Source: Oasisia sp. SBJ-2009
Lineage: Eukaryota > Annelida > Polychaeta > Sabellida > Siboglinidae
Length of the DNA: 64,000 nucleotides
Assembly: GCA_964017155.1 (NCBI GenBank)
Contig: OZ024861.1
Location: 53,024,309 to 53,088,308, forward strand
Direction: 5' to 3'
Shown one piece after another: positions 20,784 to 33,377 of the stretch. Under the pieces are notes generated by a model, which worked only from the letters and a program-made list of their open reading frames with translations, was not told the DNA's origin and did not search any database. The translations under genes were made by a program, and so were the position numbers. The first letter of the stretch is position 1, and every line of letters starts with the position of its first letter.

Positions 20784-21701
20784 GTAGACGGATGGGACTT
20801 TGTCGTTTTTCTCAGTTTTTCCGACGTATCACCCTGTTAAGGTCGCCAAATGCCTCGTCACCTCATCTAGTTAGTGGTTCCTTATTACTCCCGCCGTTTA
20901 CCCGCCGGTCGGCACGGCACGGCACGGAACTTTGTTGAAACAGGTTTAAACAGAAATTCTCGTTTCCCCAACTGATCCCCAGTAGACGGATCGGACTTTG
21001 TCGTTTTCCTCGATTTTCCGAAAGTTGGCAAAATGACGCGCACGGCCATTGGGCTTCCTTGGGAGAGTCGTAGTTACTCCCCGTGCGCGACACACGCCCG
21101 AGAAGACCGACCGGCGCGTCGAACTTTGCCGTTTTTCTCGATTCGCAGAACTGATCCCCCGTAAACGCATAGGACTTAGACGTTTTTCTCGATTTGTTTC
21201 GAAAAGTTGGCAAAACGACGCGCCCGGTCGGTCATTCGTCTACATGCACAAGTGATCTCTACCGTCGTCGAGTCCGTCTTTCCCGTCTCTCTCCCTCCGC
21301 CGGCCCGGGCCGGGCCGCGCCGGGCCGGGCCGCGCCGATCAGTTACCGGCGCTCGGCAGGGCTTCGGAACGCGACCGGCGGCAAGGCTTCGGCGCACACG
21401 CCCGGGCCGGGCTTCGGCATGCGACCGGCGGCCGGGCTTCGGAACGCGACCAGGCTTCGGCGCACACGACCGGGCCAGGTTTCGGCACGCCGCTTGCTCA
21501 ACTGATCCCCCGTAGACGGATCGGACTTTGTTGTCGTTTTCCTCGATTTCTCCAACTATCACCCTGTTAAGGTCGCCAAATGCCTCGTCACCTCATCTAG
21601 TTAGTGGTTCCTTATTACTCCCGCCGTTTACCCGCCGGTCGGTACGGAATTCTGTTGAAAAGAATGTAGACAGACATTTACGCTTCCCCAACTGATCCCC
21701 C
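20784..21701 (+). repeat. Unit 21: hybrid A/D/A - B-C-D
   Basis: First module 20784-20981 is a double hybrid: A head, D middle (CTCGTCACCTCATC to CCCGCCGGTCGG), A tail from the CGGCA run on. Then B 20982-21160, C 21161-21511 (GTAAACGCAT start), D 21512-21701. Confidence 0.92.
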
Positions 21702-22834
21702 GTAGACGGATGGGACTTTGTCGTTTTTCTCAGTTTTTCCGACGTATCACCCTGTTAAGGTCGCAAAATGCCTCGCTCGTCGTCTAATGATTTTATATTA
21801 GTGGTTCCTTATTACTCCCGCCGTTTACCCACCGGTCGACACGGCCCGGCACGGAACTTTGTTGAAACAGGTTTAAACAGGTATTCTCGTTTCCCCAACT
21901 GAAACAGGTTTAAACAGAAATTCTCGTTTCCCCAACTGATCCCCGTAGACGGATCGGACTTTGTCGTTTTCCTCGATTTTCCGAAAGTTGGCAAAATGAC
22001 GCGCACGGCCATTGGGCTTCCTCGGGAGAGTCGTAGTTACTCCCCGTGCGCGACACACGCCCGAGAAGACCGACCGGCGCGTCGAACTTTGCCGTTTTTC
22101 TCGACTCGCAGAACTGATCCCCGCAAACGGATATGATTTAGTCGTTTTCCTCGAGTTTCCGAAAGTTGGCCATATGACGCGCACGGCCATTGCGTTTCCT
22201 CGAGAGGGTCGTAGTTACTCCCCGTGCGCGACACACGCCCGAGAAGACCGACCGGCGCGTCGAACTTTGCCGTTTTTCTCGATTCGCAGAACTGATCCCC
22301 CGTAGACGGATAGGACTTAATCGTTTTTCTCGATTTGTTTCCAAAAGTTGGCAAAACGACGCGCCCGGTCGGTCATTCGTCTACATGCACAAGTGATCTC
22401 TACCGTCGTCGAGTCCGTCTTTCCCGTCTCTCTCCCTCCGCGAAGGGCCGCGCCGGGCCGGGCCGCGCCGATCAGTTACCGGCGCTCGGCCGGGCTTCGG
22501 AACGCGACCGGAGGCAAGGCTTCGGCGCACACGACCGGGCCGGGCTTCGGCATGCGACAGGCGGCCGGGCTTCGGAACGCGACCAGGCTTCGGCGCACAC
22601 GACTGGGCCAGGTTTCGGCACGCCGCTTGCTCAACTGATCCCCCGTAGACTGATTCGGACTTTGTCGTCGTTTTCATCGATTTCTCCAACTATCACCCTG
22701 TTAAGGTCGCCAAATGCCTCGACACCTCATCTAGCTAGTGGTTCCTTATTACTCCCGCCGTTTACCCACCGGTCGGCACGGAATTCTGTTGAAAAGAATG
22801 TAGACAGACATTTACGCTTCCCCAACTAATCCCC
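21702..22834 (+). repeat. Unit 22: A*-B-B-C-D
   Basis: Modules A* 21702-21944, B 21945-22122, B 22123-22301, C 22302-22644, D 22645-22834. From 21945 on a copy of unit 20 at +2,051. Confidence 0.94.
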
Positions 22835-23752
22835 GTAGACGGATGGGACTTTGTCGTTTTTCTCAGTTTTTCCGACGTATCACCCTGTTAAGGTCGCCAA
22901 ATGCCTCGTCACCTCATCTAGTTAGTGGTTCCTTATTACTCCCGCCGTTTACCCGCCGGTCGGCACGGCACGGCACGGAACTTTGTTGAAACAGGTTTAA
23001 ACAGAAATTCTCGTTTCCCCAACTGATCCCCAGTAGACGGATCGGACTTTGTCGTTTTCCTCGATTTTCCGAAAGTTGGCAAAATGACGCGCACGGCCAT
23101 TGGGCTTCCTTGGGAGAGTCGTAGTTACTCCCCGTGCGCGACACACGCCCGAGAAGACCGACCGGCGCGTCGAACTTTGCCGTTTTTCTCGATTCGCAGA
23201 ACTGATCCCCCGTAAACGCATAGGACTTAGACGTTTTTCTCGATTTGTTTCGAAAAGTTGGCAAAACGACGCGCCCGGTCGGTCATTCGTCTACATGCAC
23301 AAGTGATCTCTACCGTCGTCGAGTCCGTCTTTCCCGTCTCTCTCCCTCCGCCGGCCCGGGCCGGGCCGCGCCGGGCCGGGCCGCGCCGATCAGTTACCGG
23401 CGCTCGGCAGGGCTTCGGAACGCGACCGGCGGCAAGGCTTCGGCGCACACGCCCGGGCCGGGCTTCGGCATGCGACCGGCGGCCGGGCTTCGGAACGCGA
23501 CCAGGCTTCGGCGCACACGACCGGGCCAGGTTTCGGCACGCCGCTTGCTCAACTGATCCCCCGTAGACGGATCGGACTTTGTTGTCGTTTTCCTCGATTT
23601 CTCCAACTATCACCCTGTTAAGGTCGCCAAATGCCTCGTCACCTCATCTAGTTAGTGGTTCCTTATTACTCCCGCCGTTTACCCGCCGGTCGGTACGGAA
23701 TTCTGTTGAAAAGAATGTAGACAGACATTTACGCTTCCCCAACTGATCCCCC
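22835..23752 (+). repeat. Unit 23: hybrid A/D/A - B-C-D
   Basis: Hybrid 22835-23032, B 23033-23211, C 23212-23562, D 23563-23752. Copy of unit 21. Confidence 0.92.
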
Positions 23753-25083
23753 GTAGACGGATGGGACTTTGTCGTTTTTCTCAGTTTTTCCGACGTATCA
23801 CCCTGTTAAGGTCGCAAAATGCCTCGCTCGTCGTCTAATGATTTTATATTAGTGGTTCCTTATTACTCCCGCCGTTTACCCACCGGTCGACACGGCCCGG
23901 CACGGAACTTTGTTGAAACAGGTTTAAACAGGTATTCTCGTTTCCCCAACTGAAACAGGTTTAAACAGAAATTCTCGTTTCCCCAACTGATCCCCGTAGA
24001 CGGATCGGACTTTGTCGTTTTCCTCGATTTTCCGAAAGTTGGCAAAATGACGCGCACGGCCATTGGGCTTCCTCGGGAGAGTCGTAGTTACTCCCCGTGC
24101 GCGACACACGCCCGAGAAGACCGACCGGCGCGTCGAACTTTGCCGTTTTTCTCGACTCGCAGAACTGATCCCCGCAAACGGATATGATTTAGTCGTTTTC
24201 CTCGAGTTTCCGAAAGTTGGCCATATGACGCGCACGGCCATTGCGTTTCCTCGAGATGGTCGTAGTTACTCCCCGTGCGCGACACACGCCCGAGAAGACC
24301 GACCGGCGCGTCGAACTTTGCCGTTTTTCTCGATTCGCAGAACTGATCCCCCGTAGACGGATAGGACTTAATCGTTTTTCTCGATTTGTTTCCAAAAGTT
24401 GGCAAAACGACGCGCCCGGTCGGTTATTCGTCTACACGCACAAGTGATCTCTACCGTCGTCGAGTCCGTCTTTCCCGTCTCTCTCCCTCCGGCGGCCCGG
24501 GCCGGGCCGCGCCGGGCCGGGCCGCGCCGATCAGTTTCCGGCGCTCGGCCGGGCTTCGGAACGCGACCGGCGGCAAGGCTTCGGCGCACACGACCGGGCC
24601 GGGCTTCGGCATGCGACCGGCGGCCGGGCTTCGGAACGCGACCAGGCTTCGGCGCACACGACCGGGCCAGGTTTCGGCACGCCGCTTGCTCAACTGATCC
24701 CCCGTAGACGGATCGGACTTTGTCGTCGTTTTCATCGATTTCTCCAACTATCACCCTGTTAAGGTCGCCAAATGCCTCGTCACCTAATCTAGCTAGTGTT
24801 TCCTTACTACTCCCGCCATTTACCCACCGGTCGGCACGGAATTCTGTTGAAAAGAATGTAGACAGACATTTACGCTTCCCCAACTGATCCCCCGTAGACG
24901 GATCGGACTTTGGCGTCGTTTTCCTCGATTTCTCCAACTATCACCCTGTTAAGGTCGCCAAATGCCTCGTCACCTCATCTAGTTAGTGGTTCCTTATTAC
25001 TCCCGCCGTTTACCCGCCGGTCGGTACGGAATTCTGTTGAAAAGAATGTAGACAGACATTTACGCTTCCCCAACTGATCCCCC
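23753..25083 (+). repeat. Unit 24: A*-B-B-C-D-D
   Basis: Modules A* 23753-23995, B 23996-24173, B 24174-24352, C 24353-24703, D 24704-24893, D 24894-25083. C departs from unit 22 by GGTTATTCGTCTACACGC and the 351 type G/C tract, so the 2,051-bp copy ends in C. Confidence 0.94.
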
Positions 25084-26941
25084 GTAGACGGATGGGACTT
25101 TGTCGTTTTTCTCAGTTTTTACGACGTATCACCCTGTTAAGGTCGCCAAATGCCTCGCTCGTCGTCTAATGATTTTATATTAGTGGTTCCTTATTACTCC
25201 CGCCGTTTACCCACCGGTCGGCACGGCACGGCACGGAACTTTGTTGAAACAGGTTTAAACCGAAATTCTCGTTTCCCCAACTGATCCCCCGTAGATGGAT
25301 CGGGCTTTGTCGTTTTCCTCGGTTTTCCGAAAGTTGGCAAAATGACGCGCACGGCCATTGGGCTTCCTCGGGAGAGTCGTAGTTACTCCCCGTGCGCGAC
25401 ACACGCCCGAGAAGACCGACCGGCGCGTCGAACTTTGCCGTTTTTCTCGATTCGCAGAACATATCCCCCGCAGACGGATATGACAGTCGTTTTCCTCGAT
25501 TTTCCGAAAGTTGGCCAAATGACGCGCACGGCCATTGCGTTTCCTCGAGAGGGTCGTAGTTACTCCTCGTGCGCGACACACGCCCGAGAAGACCGACCGG
25601 CGCGTCGAACTTTGCCGTTTTTCTCGATTCGCAGAACTGATCCCCCGTAGACGGATTCGGACTTTGTCGTCGTTTTCATCGATTTCTCCAACTATCACCC
25701 TGTTAAGGTCGCCAAATGCCTCGTCTCCTCATCTAGCTAGTGTTTCCTTATTACTCCCGCCATTTACCCACCGGTCGGCACGGAATTCTGTTGAAAAGAA
25801 TGTAGACAGACATTTACGCTTCCCCAACTGATCCCCCGTAGACGGATCGGACTTTGGCGTCGTTTTCCTCGATTTCTCCAACTATCACCCTGTTAAGGTC
25901 GCCAAATGCCTCGTCACCTCATCTAGTTAGTGTTTCCTTATTACTCCCGCCGTTTACCCGCCGGTCGGTACGGAATTCTGTTGAAAAGAATGTAGACAGA
26001 CATTTACGCTTCCCCAACTGATCCCCCGTAGACGGATCGGACTTTGTCGTTTTCTTCGATTTTCCGAAAGTTGGCAAAATGACGCGCACGGTCATTGGGC
26101 TTCCTTGGGAGAGTCGTAGTTACTCCCCGTGCGCGACACACGCCCGAGAAGACCGACCGGCGCGTCGAACTTTGCCGTTTTTCTCGATTCGCAGAACTGA
26201 TCCCCCGTAGACGGATAGGACTTAGTCGTTTTTCTCGATTTGTTTCCAAAAGTTGGCAAAACGACGCGCCCGGTCGGTCATTCGTCTACATGCACAAGTG
26301 ATCTCTACCGTCGTCGAGTCCGTCTTTCCCGTCTCTCTCCCTCCGCCGGCCCGGGCCGGGCCGCGCCGGGCCGGGCCGGGCCGCGCCGATCAGTTACCGG
26401 CGCTCGGCCGGGCTTCGGAACGCGACCGGCGGCAAGGCTTCGGCGCACACGCCCGGGCCGGGCTTCGGCATGCGACCGGCGGCCGGGCTTCGGAACGCGA
26501 CCAGGCTTCGGCGCACACGACCGGGCCAGGTTTCGGCACGCCGCTTGCTCAACTGATCCTCCGTAGACGGATCGGACTTTGGCGTCGTTTTCCTCGATTT
26601 CTCCAACTATCACCCTGTTAAGGTCGCCAAATGCCTCGTCACCTCATCTAGCTAGTGTTTCCTTATTACTCCCGCCATTTACTCACCGGTCGGCACGGAA
26701 TTCTGTTGAAAAGAATGTAGACAGATATTTACGCTTCCCCAACTGATCCCCCGTAGACGGATCGGACTTTGGCGTCGTTTTCCTCGATTTCTCCAACTAT
26801 CACCTTGTTAAGGTCGCCAAATGCCTCGTCACCTCATCTAGTTAGTGGTTCCTTATTACTCCCTCCGTTTACCCACCGGTCGGCACGGAATTCTGTTGAA
26901 AAGAATGTAGACAGACATTTACGCTTCCCCAACTGATCCCC
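25084..26941 (+). repeat. Unit 25: A-B-B-D-D-B-C-D-D
   Basis: Modules A 25084-25290, B 25291-25469, B 25470-25646 (177 bp), D 25647-25837, D 25838-26027, B 26028-26206, C 26207-26562 (356 type), D 26563-26752, D 26753-26941. Unusual: the first B pair joins D without C, and the next B joins D without A. Confidence 0.92.
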
Positions 26942-28419
26942 GTAGACGGATGGGACTTTGTCGTTTTTCTCAGTTTTTCCGACGTATCACCCTGTTAAGG
27001 TCGCCAAATGCCTCGCTCGTCGTCCAATGATTTTATATTAGTGGTTCCTTATTACTCCCGCCGTTTACCCACCGGTCGGCACGGCACGGCACGGAACTTT
27101 GTTGAAACAGGTTTAAACAGAAATTCTCGTTTCCCCAACTGATCCCCCGTAGACGGATCGGACTTTGTCGTTTTCCTCGATTTTCCGAAAGTTGGCAAAA
27201 TGACGCGCACGGCCGTTGCGTTTCCTCGAGAGGGTCGTAGTTACTCCTCGTGCGCGACACACGCCCGAGAAGACCGACCGGCGCGTCGAACTTTGCCGTT
27301 TTTCTCGATTCGCAGAACTGATCCCCCGCAGACGGATATGACTTAGTCGTTTTCCTCGATTTTCCGAAAGTTGGCCAAATGACGCGCACGGCCATTGCGT
27401 TTCCTCGAGAGGGTCGTAGTTACTCCTCGTGCGCGACACACGCCCAAGAAGACCGACCGGCGCGTCGAACTTTGCCGTTTTTCTCGATTCGCAGAACTGA
27501 TCCCCCGTAGACGGATAGGACTTAGTCGTTTTTCTCGATTTGTTTCAAAAAGTTGGCCAAATGACGCGCACGGCCATTGCGTTTCCTCGAGAGAGTCGTA
27601 GTTACTCCCCGTGCGCGACACACGCCAGAGAAGACCGACCGGCGCGTCGAACTTTGCCGTTTTTCTCGATTCGCAGAACTGATCCCCCGTAGACGGATAG
27701 GACTTAGTCGTTTTTCTCGATTTGTTTCCAAAAGTTGGCAAAACGACGCGCCCGGTCGGTCATTCGTCTACATGCACAAGTGATCTCTACCGTCGTCGAG
27801 TCCGTCTTTCCCGTCTCTCTCCCTCCGCCGGCCAGGGCCGGGCCGCGCCGGGCCGGGCCGCGCCGATCAGTTACCGGCGCTCGGCCGGGCTTCGGAACGC
27901 GACCGGAGGCAAGGCTTCGGCGCACACGACCGGGCCGGGCTTCGGCATGCGACCGGCGGCCGGGCTTCGGAACGCGACCAGGCTTCGGCGCACACGACTG
28001 GGCCAGGTTTCGGCACGCCGCTTGCTCAACTGATCCCCCGTAGACTGATTCGGACTTTGTCGTCGTTTTCATCGATTTCTCCAACTATCACCCTGTTAAG
28101 GTCGCCAAATGCCTCGTCACCTCATCTAGCTAGTGTTTCCTTATTACTCCCGCCATTTACCCACCGGTCGGCACGGAATTCTGTTGAAAAGAATGTAGAC
28201 AGACATTTACGCTTCCCCAACTGATCCCCCGTAGACGGATCGGACTTTGGCGTCGTTTTCCTCGATTTCTCCAACTATCACCTTGTTAAGGTCGCCAAAT
28301 GCCTCGTCACCTCATCTAGTTAGTGGTTCCTTATTACTCCCTCCGTTTACCCACCGGTCGGCACGGAATTCTGTTGAAAAGAATGTAGACAGACATTTAC
28401 GCTTCCCCAACTGATCCCC
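26942..28419 (+). repeat. Unit 26: A-B-B-(C/B hybrid)-C-D-D
   Basis: Modules A 26942-27148, B 27149-27327, B 27328-27506, C/B hybrid 27507-27688, C 27689-28039, D 28040-28230, D 28231-28419. Confidence 0.93.
27507..27688 (+). repeat. Hybrid module C/B, reference copy
   Basis: 182 bp. The head is C (GGATAGGACTTAG, CTCGATTTGTTTC), the remainder B2 from GGCCAAATGACGCGCACGG on, with GAGAGAGTCG and CACGCCAGAGAAGACC. The switch is in AAAGTTGGC, shared by B and C. Six copies: 27507, 28985, 45206, 54378, 62239, 63539; each is followed by a full C. Confidence 0.9.
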
Positions 28420-29898
28420 GTAGACGGATGGGACTTTGTCGTTTTTCTCAGTTTTTCCGACGTATCACCCTGTTAAGGTCGCCAAATGCCTCGCTCGTCG
28501 TCCAATGATTTTATATTAGTGGTTCCTTATTACTCCCGCCGTTTACCCACCGGTCGGCACGGCACGGCACGGAACTTTGTTGAAACAGGTTTAAACAGAA
28601 ATTCTCGTTTCCCCAACTGATCCCCCGTAGACGGATCGGACTTTGTCGTTTTCCTCGATTTTCCGAAAGTTGGCAAAATGACGCGCACGGCCGTTGCGTT
28701 TCCTCGAGAGGGTCGTAGTTACTCCTCGTGCGCGACACACGCCCGAGAAGACCGACCGGCGCGTCGAACTTTGCCGTTTTTCTCGATTCGCAGAACTGAT
28801 CCCCCGCAGACGGATATGACTTAGTCGTTTTCCTCGATTTTCCGAAAGTTGGCCAAATGACGCGCACGGCCATTGCGTTTCCTCGAGAGGGTCGTAGTTA
28901 CTCCTCGTGCGCGACACACGCCCAAGAAGACCGACCGGCGCGTCGAACTTTGCCGTTTTTCTCGATTCGCAGAACTGATCCCCCGTAGACGGATAGGACT
29001 TAGTCGTTTTTCTCGATTTGTTTCAAAAAGTTGGCCAAATGACGCGCACGGCCATTGCGTTTCCTCGAGAGAGTCGTAGTTACTCCCCGTGCGCGACACA
29101 CGCCAGAGAAGACCGACCGGCGCGTCGAACTTTGCCGTTTTTCTCGATTCGCAGAACTGATCCCCCGTAGACGGATAGGACTTAGTCGTTTTTCTCGATT
29201 TGTTTCCAAAAGTTGGCAAAACGACGCGCCCGGTCGGTCATTCGTCTACATGCACAAGTGATCTCTACCGTCGTCGAGTCCGTCTTTCCCGTCTCTCTCC
29301 CTCCGCCGGCCAGGGCCGGGCCGCGCCGGGCCGGGCCGCGCCGATCAGTTACCGGCGCTCGGCCGGGCTTCGGAACGCGACCGGAGGCAAGGCTTCGGCG
29401 CACACGACCGGGCCGGGCTTCGGCATGCGACCGGCGGCCGGGCTTCGGAACGCGACCAGGCTTCGGCGCACACGACTGGGCCAGGTTTCGGCACGCCGCT
29501 TGCTCAACTGATCCCCCGTAGACTGATTCGGACTTTGTCGTCGTTTTCATCGATTTCTCCAACTATCACCCTGTTAAGGTCGCCAAATGCCTCGTCACCT
29601 CATCTAGCTAGTGTTTCCTTATTACTCCCGCCATTTACCCACCGGTCGGCACGGAATTCTGTTGAAAAGAATGTAGACAGACATTTACGCTTCCCCAACT
29701 GATCCCCCGTAGACGGATCGGACTTTGGCGTCGTTTTCCTCTATTTCTCCAACTATCACCCTGTTAAGGTCGCCAAATGCCTCGTCACCTCATCTAGTTA
29801 GTGGTTCCTTATTACTCCCGCCGTTTACCCGCCGGTCGGTACGGAATTCTGTTGAAAAGAATGTAGACAGACATTTACGCTTCCCCAACTGATCCCCC
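28420..29898 (+). repeat. Unit 27: A-B-B-(C/B hybrid)-C-D-D
   Basis: Modules A 28420-28626, B 28627-28805, B 28806-28984, C/B hybrid 28985-29166, C 29167-29517, D 29518-29708, D 29709-29898. Copy of unit 26 except the last D (CCTCTATTTC). Confidence 0.93.
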
Positions 29899-32089
29899 GT
29901 AGACGGATGGGACTTTGTCGTTTTTCTCAGTTTTTCCGACGTATCACCCTGTTAAGGTCGCCAAATGCCTCGCTCGTCGTCTAATGATTTTATATTAGTG
30001 GTTCCTTATTACTCCCGCCGTTTACCCACCGGTCGGCACGGCACGGCACGGAACTTTGTTGAAACAGGTTTAAACAGAAATTATCGTTTCCCCAACTGAT
30101 CCCCGTAGACGGATCGGACTTTGTCGTTTTCCTCGATTTTCCGAAAGTTGGCAAAATGACGCGCACGGCCATTGGGCTTCCTCGGGAGAGTCGTAGTTAC
30201 TCCCCGTGCGCGACACACGCCCGAGAAGACCGACCGGCGCGTCGAACTTTGCCGTTTTTCTCGATTCGCAGAACTGATCCCCCGCAGACGGATATGACAG
30301 TCGTTTTCCTCGATTTTCCGAAAGTTGGCCAAATGACGCGCACGGCCATTGCGTTTCCTCGAGAGGGTCGTAGTTACTCCTCGTGCGCGACACACGCCCG
30401 AGAAGACCGACCGGCGCGTCGAACTTTGCCGTTTTTCTCGATTCGCAGAACTGATCCCCCGTAGAAGGATAGGACTTAGTCGTTTTTCTCGATTTGTTTC
30501 CAAAAGTTGGCAAAGCGACGTGCCCGGTCGGTCATTCGTCTACATGCACAAGTGATCTCTACCGTCGTCGAGTCCGTCTTTCCCGTCTCTCTCCCTCCGC
30601 CGGCCCGGGCCGGGCCGCGCCGGGCCTGGCCGCGCCGATCAGTTTCCGGCGCTCGGCCGGACTTCGGAACGCGACCGGAGGCAAGGCTTCGGCGCACACG
30701 ACCGGGCCGGGCTTCGGCATGCGACGGGCGGCCGGGCTTCGGAACGCGACCAGGCTTCGGCGCACACGACCGGGCCAGGTTTCGGCACGCCGCTTGCTCA
30801 ACTGATCCCCCGTAGACGGATTCGGACTTTGTCGTCGTTTTCATCGATTTCTCCAACTATCACCCTGTTAAGGTCGCCAAATGCCTCGTCTCCTCATCTA
30901 GCTAGTGTTTCCTTATTACTCCCGCCGTTTACCCGCCGGTCGGTACGGAATTCTGTTGAAAAGAATGTAGACAGACATTTACGCTTCCCCAACTGATCCC
31001 CCGTAGACGGATCGGACTTTGGCGTCGTTTTCCTCGATTTCTCCAACTATCACCCTGTTAAGGTCGCCAAATGCCTCGTCACCTCATCTAGTTAGTGTTT
31101 CCTTATTACTCCCGCCGTTTACCCGCCGGTCGGGACGGAATTCTGTTGAAAAGAATGTAGACAGACATTTACGCTTCCCCAACTGATCCCCCGTAGACGG
31201 ATCGGACTTTGTCGTTTTCCTCGATTTTCCGAAAGTTGGCACAATGACGCGCACGGCCATTGTGCTTCCTTGGGAGAGTCGTAGTTACTCCCCGTGCGCG
31301 ACACACGCCCGAGAAGACCGACCGGCGCGTCGAACTTTGCCGTTTTTCTCGATTCGCAGAACTGATCCACCGCAGACGGATATGACTTAGTCGTTTTCCT
31401 CGATTTTCCGAAAGTTGGCCATATGACGCGCACGGCCATTGTGTTTCCTCGAGAGAGTCGTAGTTACTCCCCTTGCGCGACACACGCCCGAGAAGACCGA
31501 CCGGCGCGTCGAACTTTGCCGTTTTTCTCGATTCGCAGAACTGATCCCCCGTAGACGGATAGGACTTAGTCGTTTTTCTCGATTTGTTTCCAAAAGTTGG
31601 CAAAACGACGCGCCCGGTCGGTCATTCGTCTACATGCACAAATGATCTCTACCGTCGTCGAGTCCGTCTTTCCCGTCTCTCTCCCTCCGCCGGCCCGGGC
31701 CGGGCCGCGCCGGGCCCGGCCGCGCCGATCAGTTACCGGCGCTCGGCCGGGCTTCGGAACGCGACCGGCGGCAAGGCTTCGGCGCACACGCCCGGGCCGG
31801 GCTTCGGCATGCGACCGGCGGCCGGGCTTCGGAACGCGATCAGGCTTCGGCGCACACGACCGGGCCAGGTTTCGGCACGCCGCTTGCTCAACTGATCCCC
31901 CGTAGACGGATCGGACTTTGTCGTCGTTTTCATCGATTTCTCCAACTATCACCCTGTTAAGGTCGCCAAATGCCTCGTCACCTCATCTAGCTAGTGGTTC
32001 CTTATTACTCCCGCCGTTTACCCACCGGTCGGCACGGAATTCTGTTGAAAAGAATGTAGACAGATATTTACGCTCCCCAACTGATCCCC
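29899..32089 (+). repeat. Unit 28: A-B-B-C-D-D-B-B-C-D
   Basis: Modules A 29899-30104, B 30105-30283, B 30284-30460 (177 bp), C 30461-30811 (GCAAAGCGACGTGCC, GTTTCCGGCG), D 30812-31002, D 31003-31192, B 31193-31371 (GGCACAATGACG), B 31372-31550, C 31551-31901, D 31902-32089 (one T missing in CGCTCCCC). Confidence 0.92.
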
Positions 32090-33180
32090 GTAGACGGATG
32101 GGACTTTGTCGTTTTTCTCAGTTTTTCCGACGTATCACCCTGTTAAGGTCGCCAAATGCCTCGCTCGTCGTCTAATGATTTTATATTAGTGGTTCCTTAT
32201 TACTCCCGCCGTTTACCCACCGGTCGGCACGGCACGGCACGGAACTTTGTTGAAACAGGTTTAAACAGAAATTCTCCTTTCCCCAACTGATCCCCCGTAG
32301 ACGGATCGGACTTTGTCGTTTTCCTCGATTTTCCGAAAGTTGGCAAAATGACGCGCACGGCCATTGCGTTTCCTCGAGAGGGTCGTAGTTACTCCTCGTG
32401 CGCGACACACGCCCGAGAAGACCGACCGGCGCGTCGAACTTTGCCGTTTTTCTCGATTCGCAGAACTTATCCCCCGCAGACGGATATGACTTAGTCGTTT
32501 TCCTCGATTTTCCGAAAGTTGGCCAAATGACGCGCACGGCCATTGCGTTTCCTCGAGAGGGTCGTAGTTACTCCTCGTGCGCGACACACGCCCAAGAAGA
32601 CCGACCGGCGCGTCGAACTTTGCCGTTTTTCTCGATTCGCAGAACTGATCCCCCGTAGACGGATAGGACTTAGTCGTTTTTCTCGATTTGTTTCCAAAAG
32701 TTGGCAAAACGACGCGCCCGGTCGGTCATTCGTCTATATGCACAGGTGATCTCTACCGCCGTCGAGTCCGTCTTTCCCGTCTCTCTCCCTCCGCCGGCCA
32801 GGGCCGGGCAGCGCCGATCAGTTACCGGCGCTCGGCCGGGCTTCGGAATGCGATCGGAGGCAAGGCTTCGGCGCACACGACCGGGCCGGGCTTCGGCATG
32901 CGACCGGCGGCCGGGCTTCGGAACGCGACCAGGCTTCGGCGCACACGACTGGGCCAGGTTTCGGCACGCCGCTTGCTCAACTGATCCCCCGTAGACTGAT
33001 TCGGACTTTGTCGTCGTTTTCATCGATTTCTCCAACTATCACCCTGTTAAGGTCGCCAAATGCCTCGTCACCTCATCTAGCTAGTGGTTCCTTATTACTC
33101 CCGCCGTTTACCCACCGGTCGGCACGGAATTCTGTTGAAAAGAATGTAGACAGATATTTACGCTTCCCCAACTGATCCCC
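32090..33180 (+). repeat. Unit 29: A-B-B-C-D
   Basis: Modules A 32090-32296, B 32297-32475, B 32476-32654, C 32655-32990 (336 type), D 32991-33180. Same type as units 3 and 13. Confidence 0.94.
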
Positions 33181-33377
33181 GTAGACGGATGGGACTTTGT
33201 CGTTTTTCTCAGTTTTTCCGACGTATCACCCTGTTAAGGTCGCCAAATGCCTCGCTCGTCGTCTAATGATTTTATATTAGTGGTTCCTTATTACTCCCGC
33301 CGTTTACCCGCCGGTCGGTACGGAATTCTGTTGAAAAGAATGTAGACAGACATTTACGCTTCCCCAACTGATCCCCC
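33181..33377 (+). repeat. Hybrid module A/D, second type
   Basis: 197 bp. A head and A middle (CTCGCTCGTCGTCTAATG) continue through the inverted 28S piece, then the tail is D (CCCGCCGGTCGGTACGG, GAATTCTG). The switch is in ACTCCCGCCGTTTACCC, further right than in the 3870 type. Confidence 0.9.

Larger units (their letters stand above)
19894..24415 (+). repeat. 2,051-bp tandem duplication, two full copies and a part
   Basis: B-B-C-D-hybrid-B-C-D-A* occurs at 19894-21944 and 21945-23995, and a third copy begins at 23996 and fails in C near 24415. Copies differ at single bases such as AGAACACCG (first) and GAGATGG (third). Confidence 0.88.
26753..29708 (+). repeat. 1,478-bp tandem duplication
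   Basis: 26753-28230 and 28231-29708, each D-A-B-B-(C/B)-C-D. Both D copies at the start share CACCTTGTTAAGG and CCCTCCGTTT; the next D (29709) does not. Confidence 0.88.
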
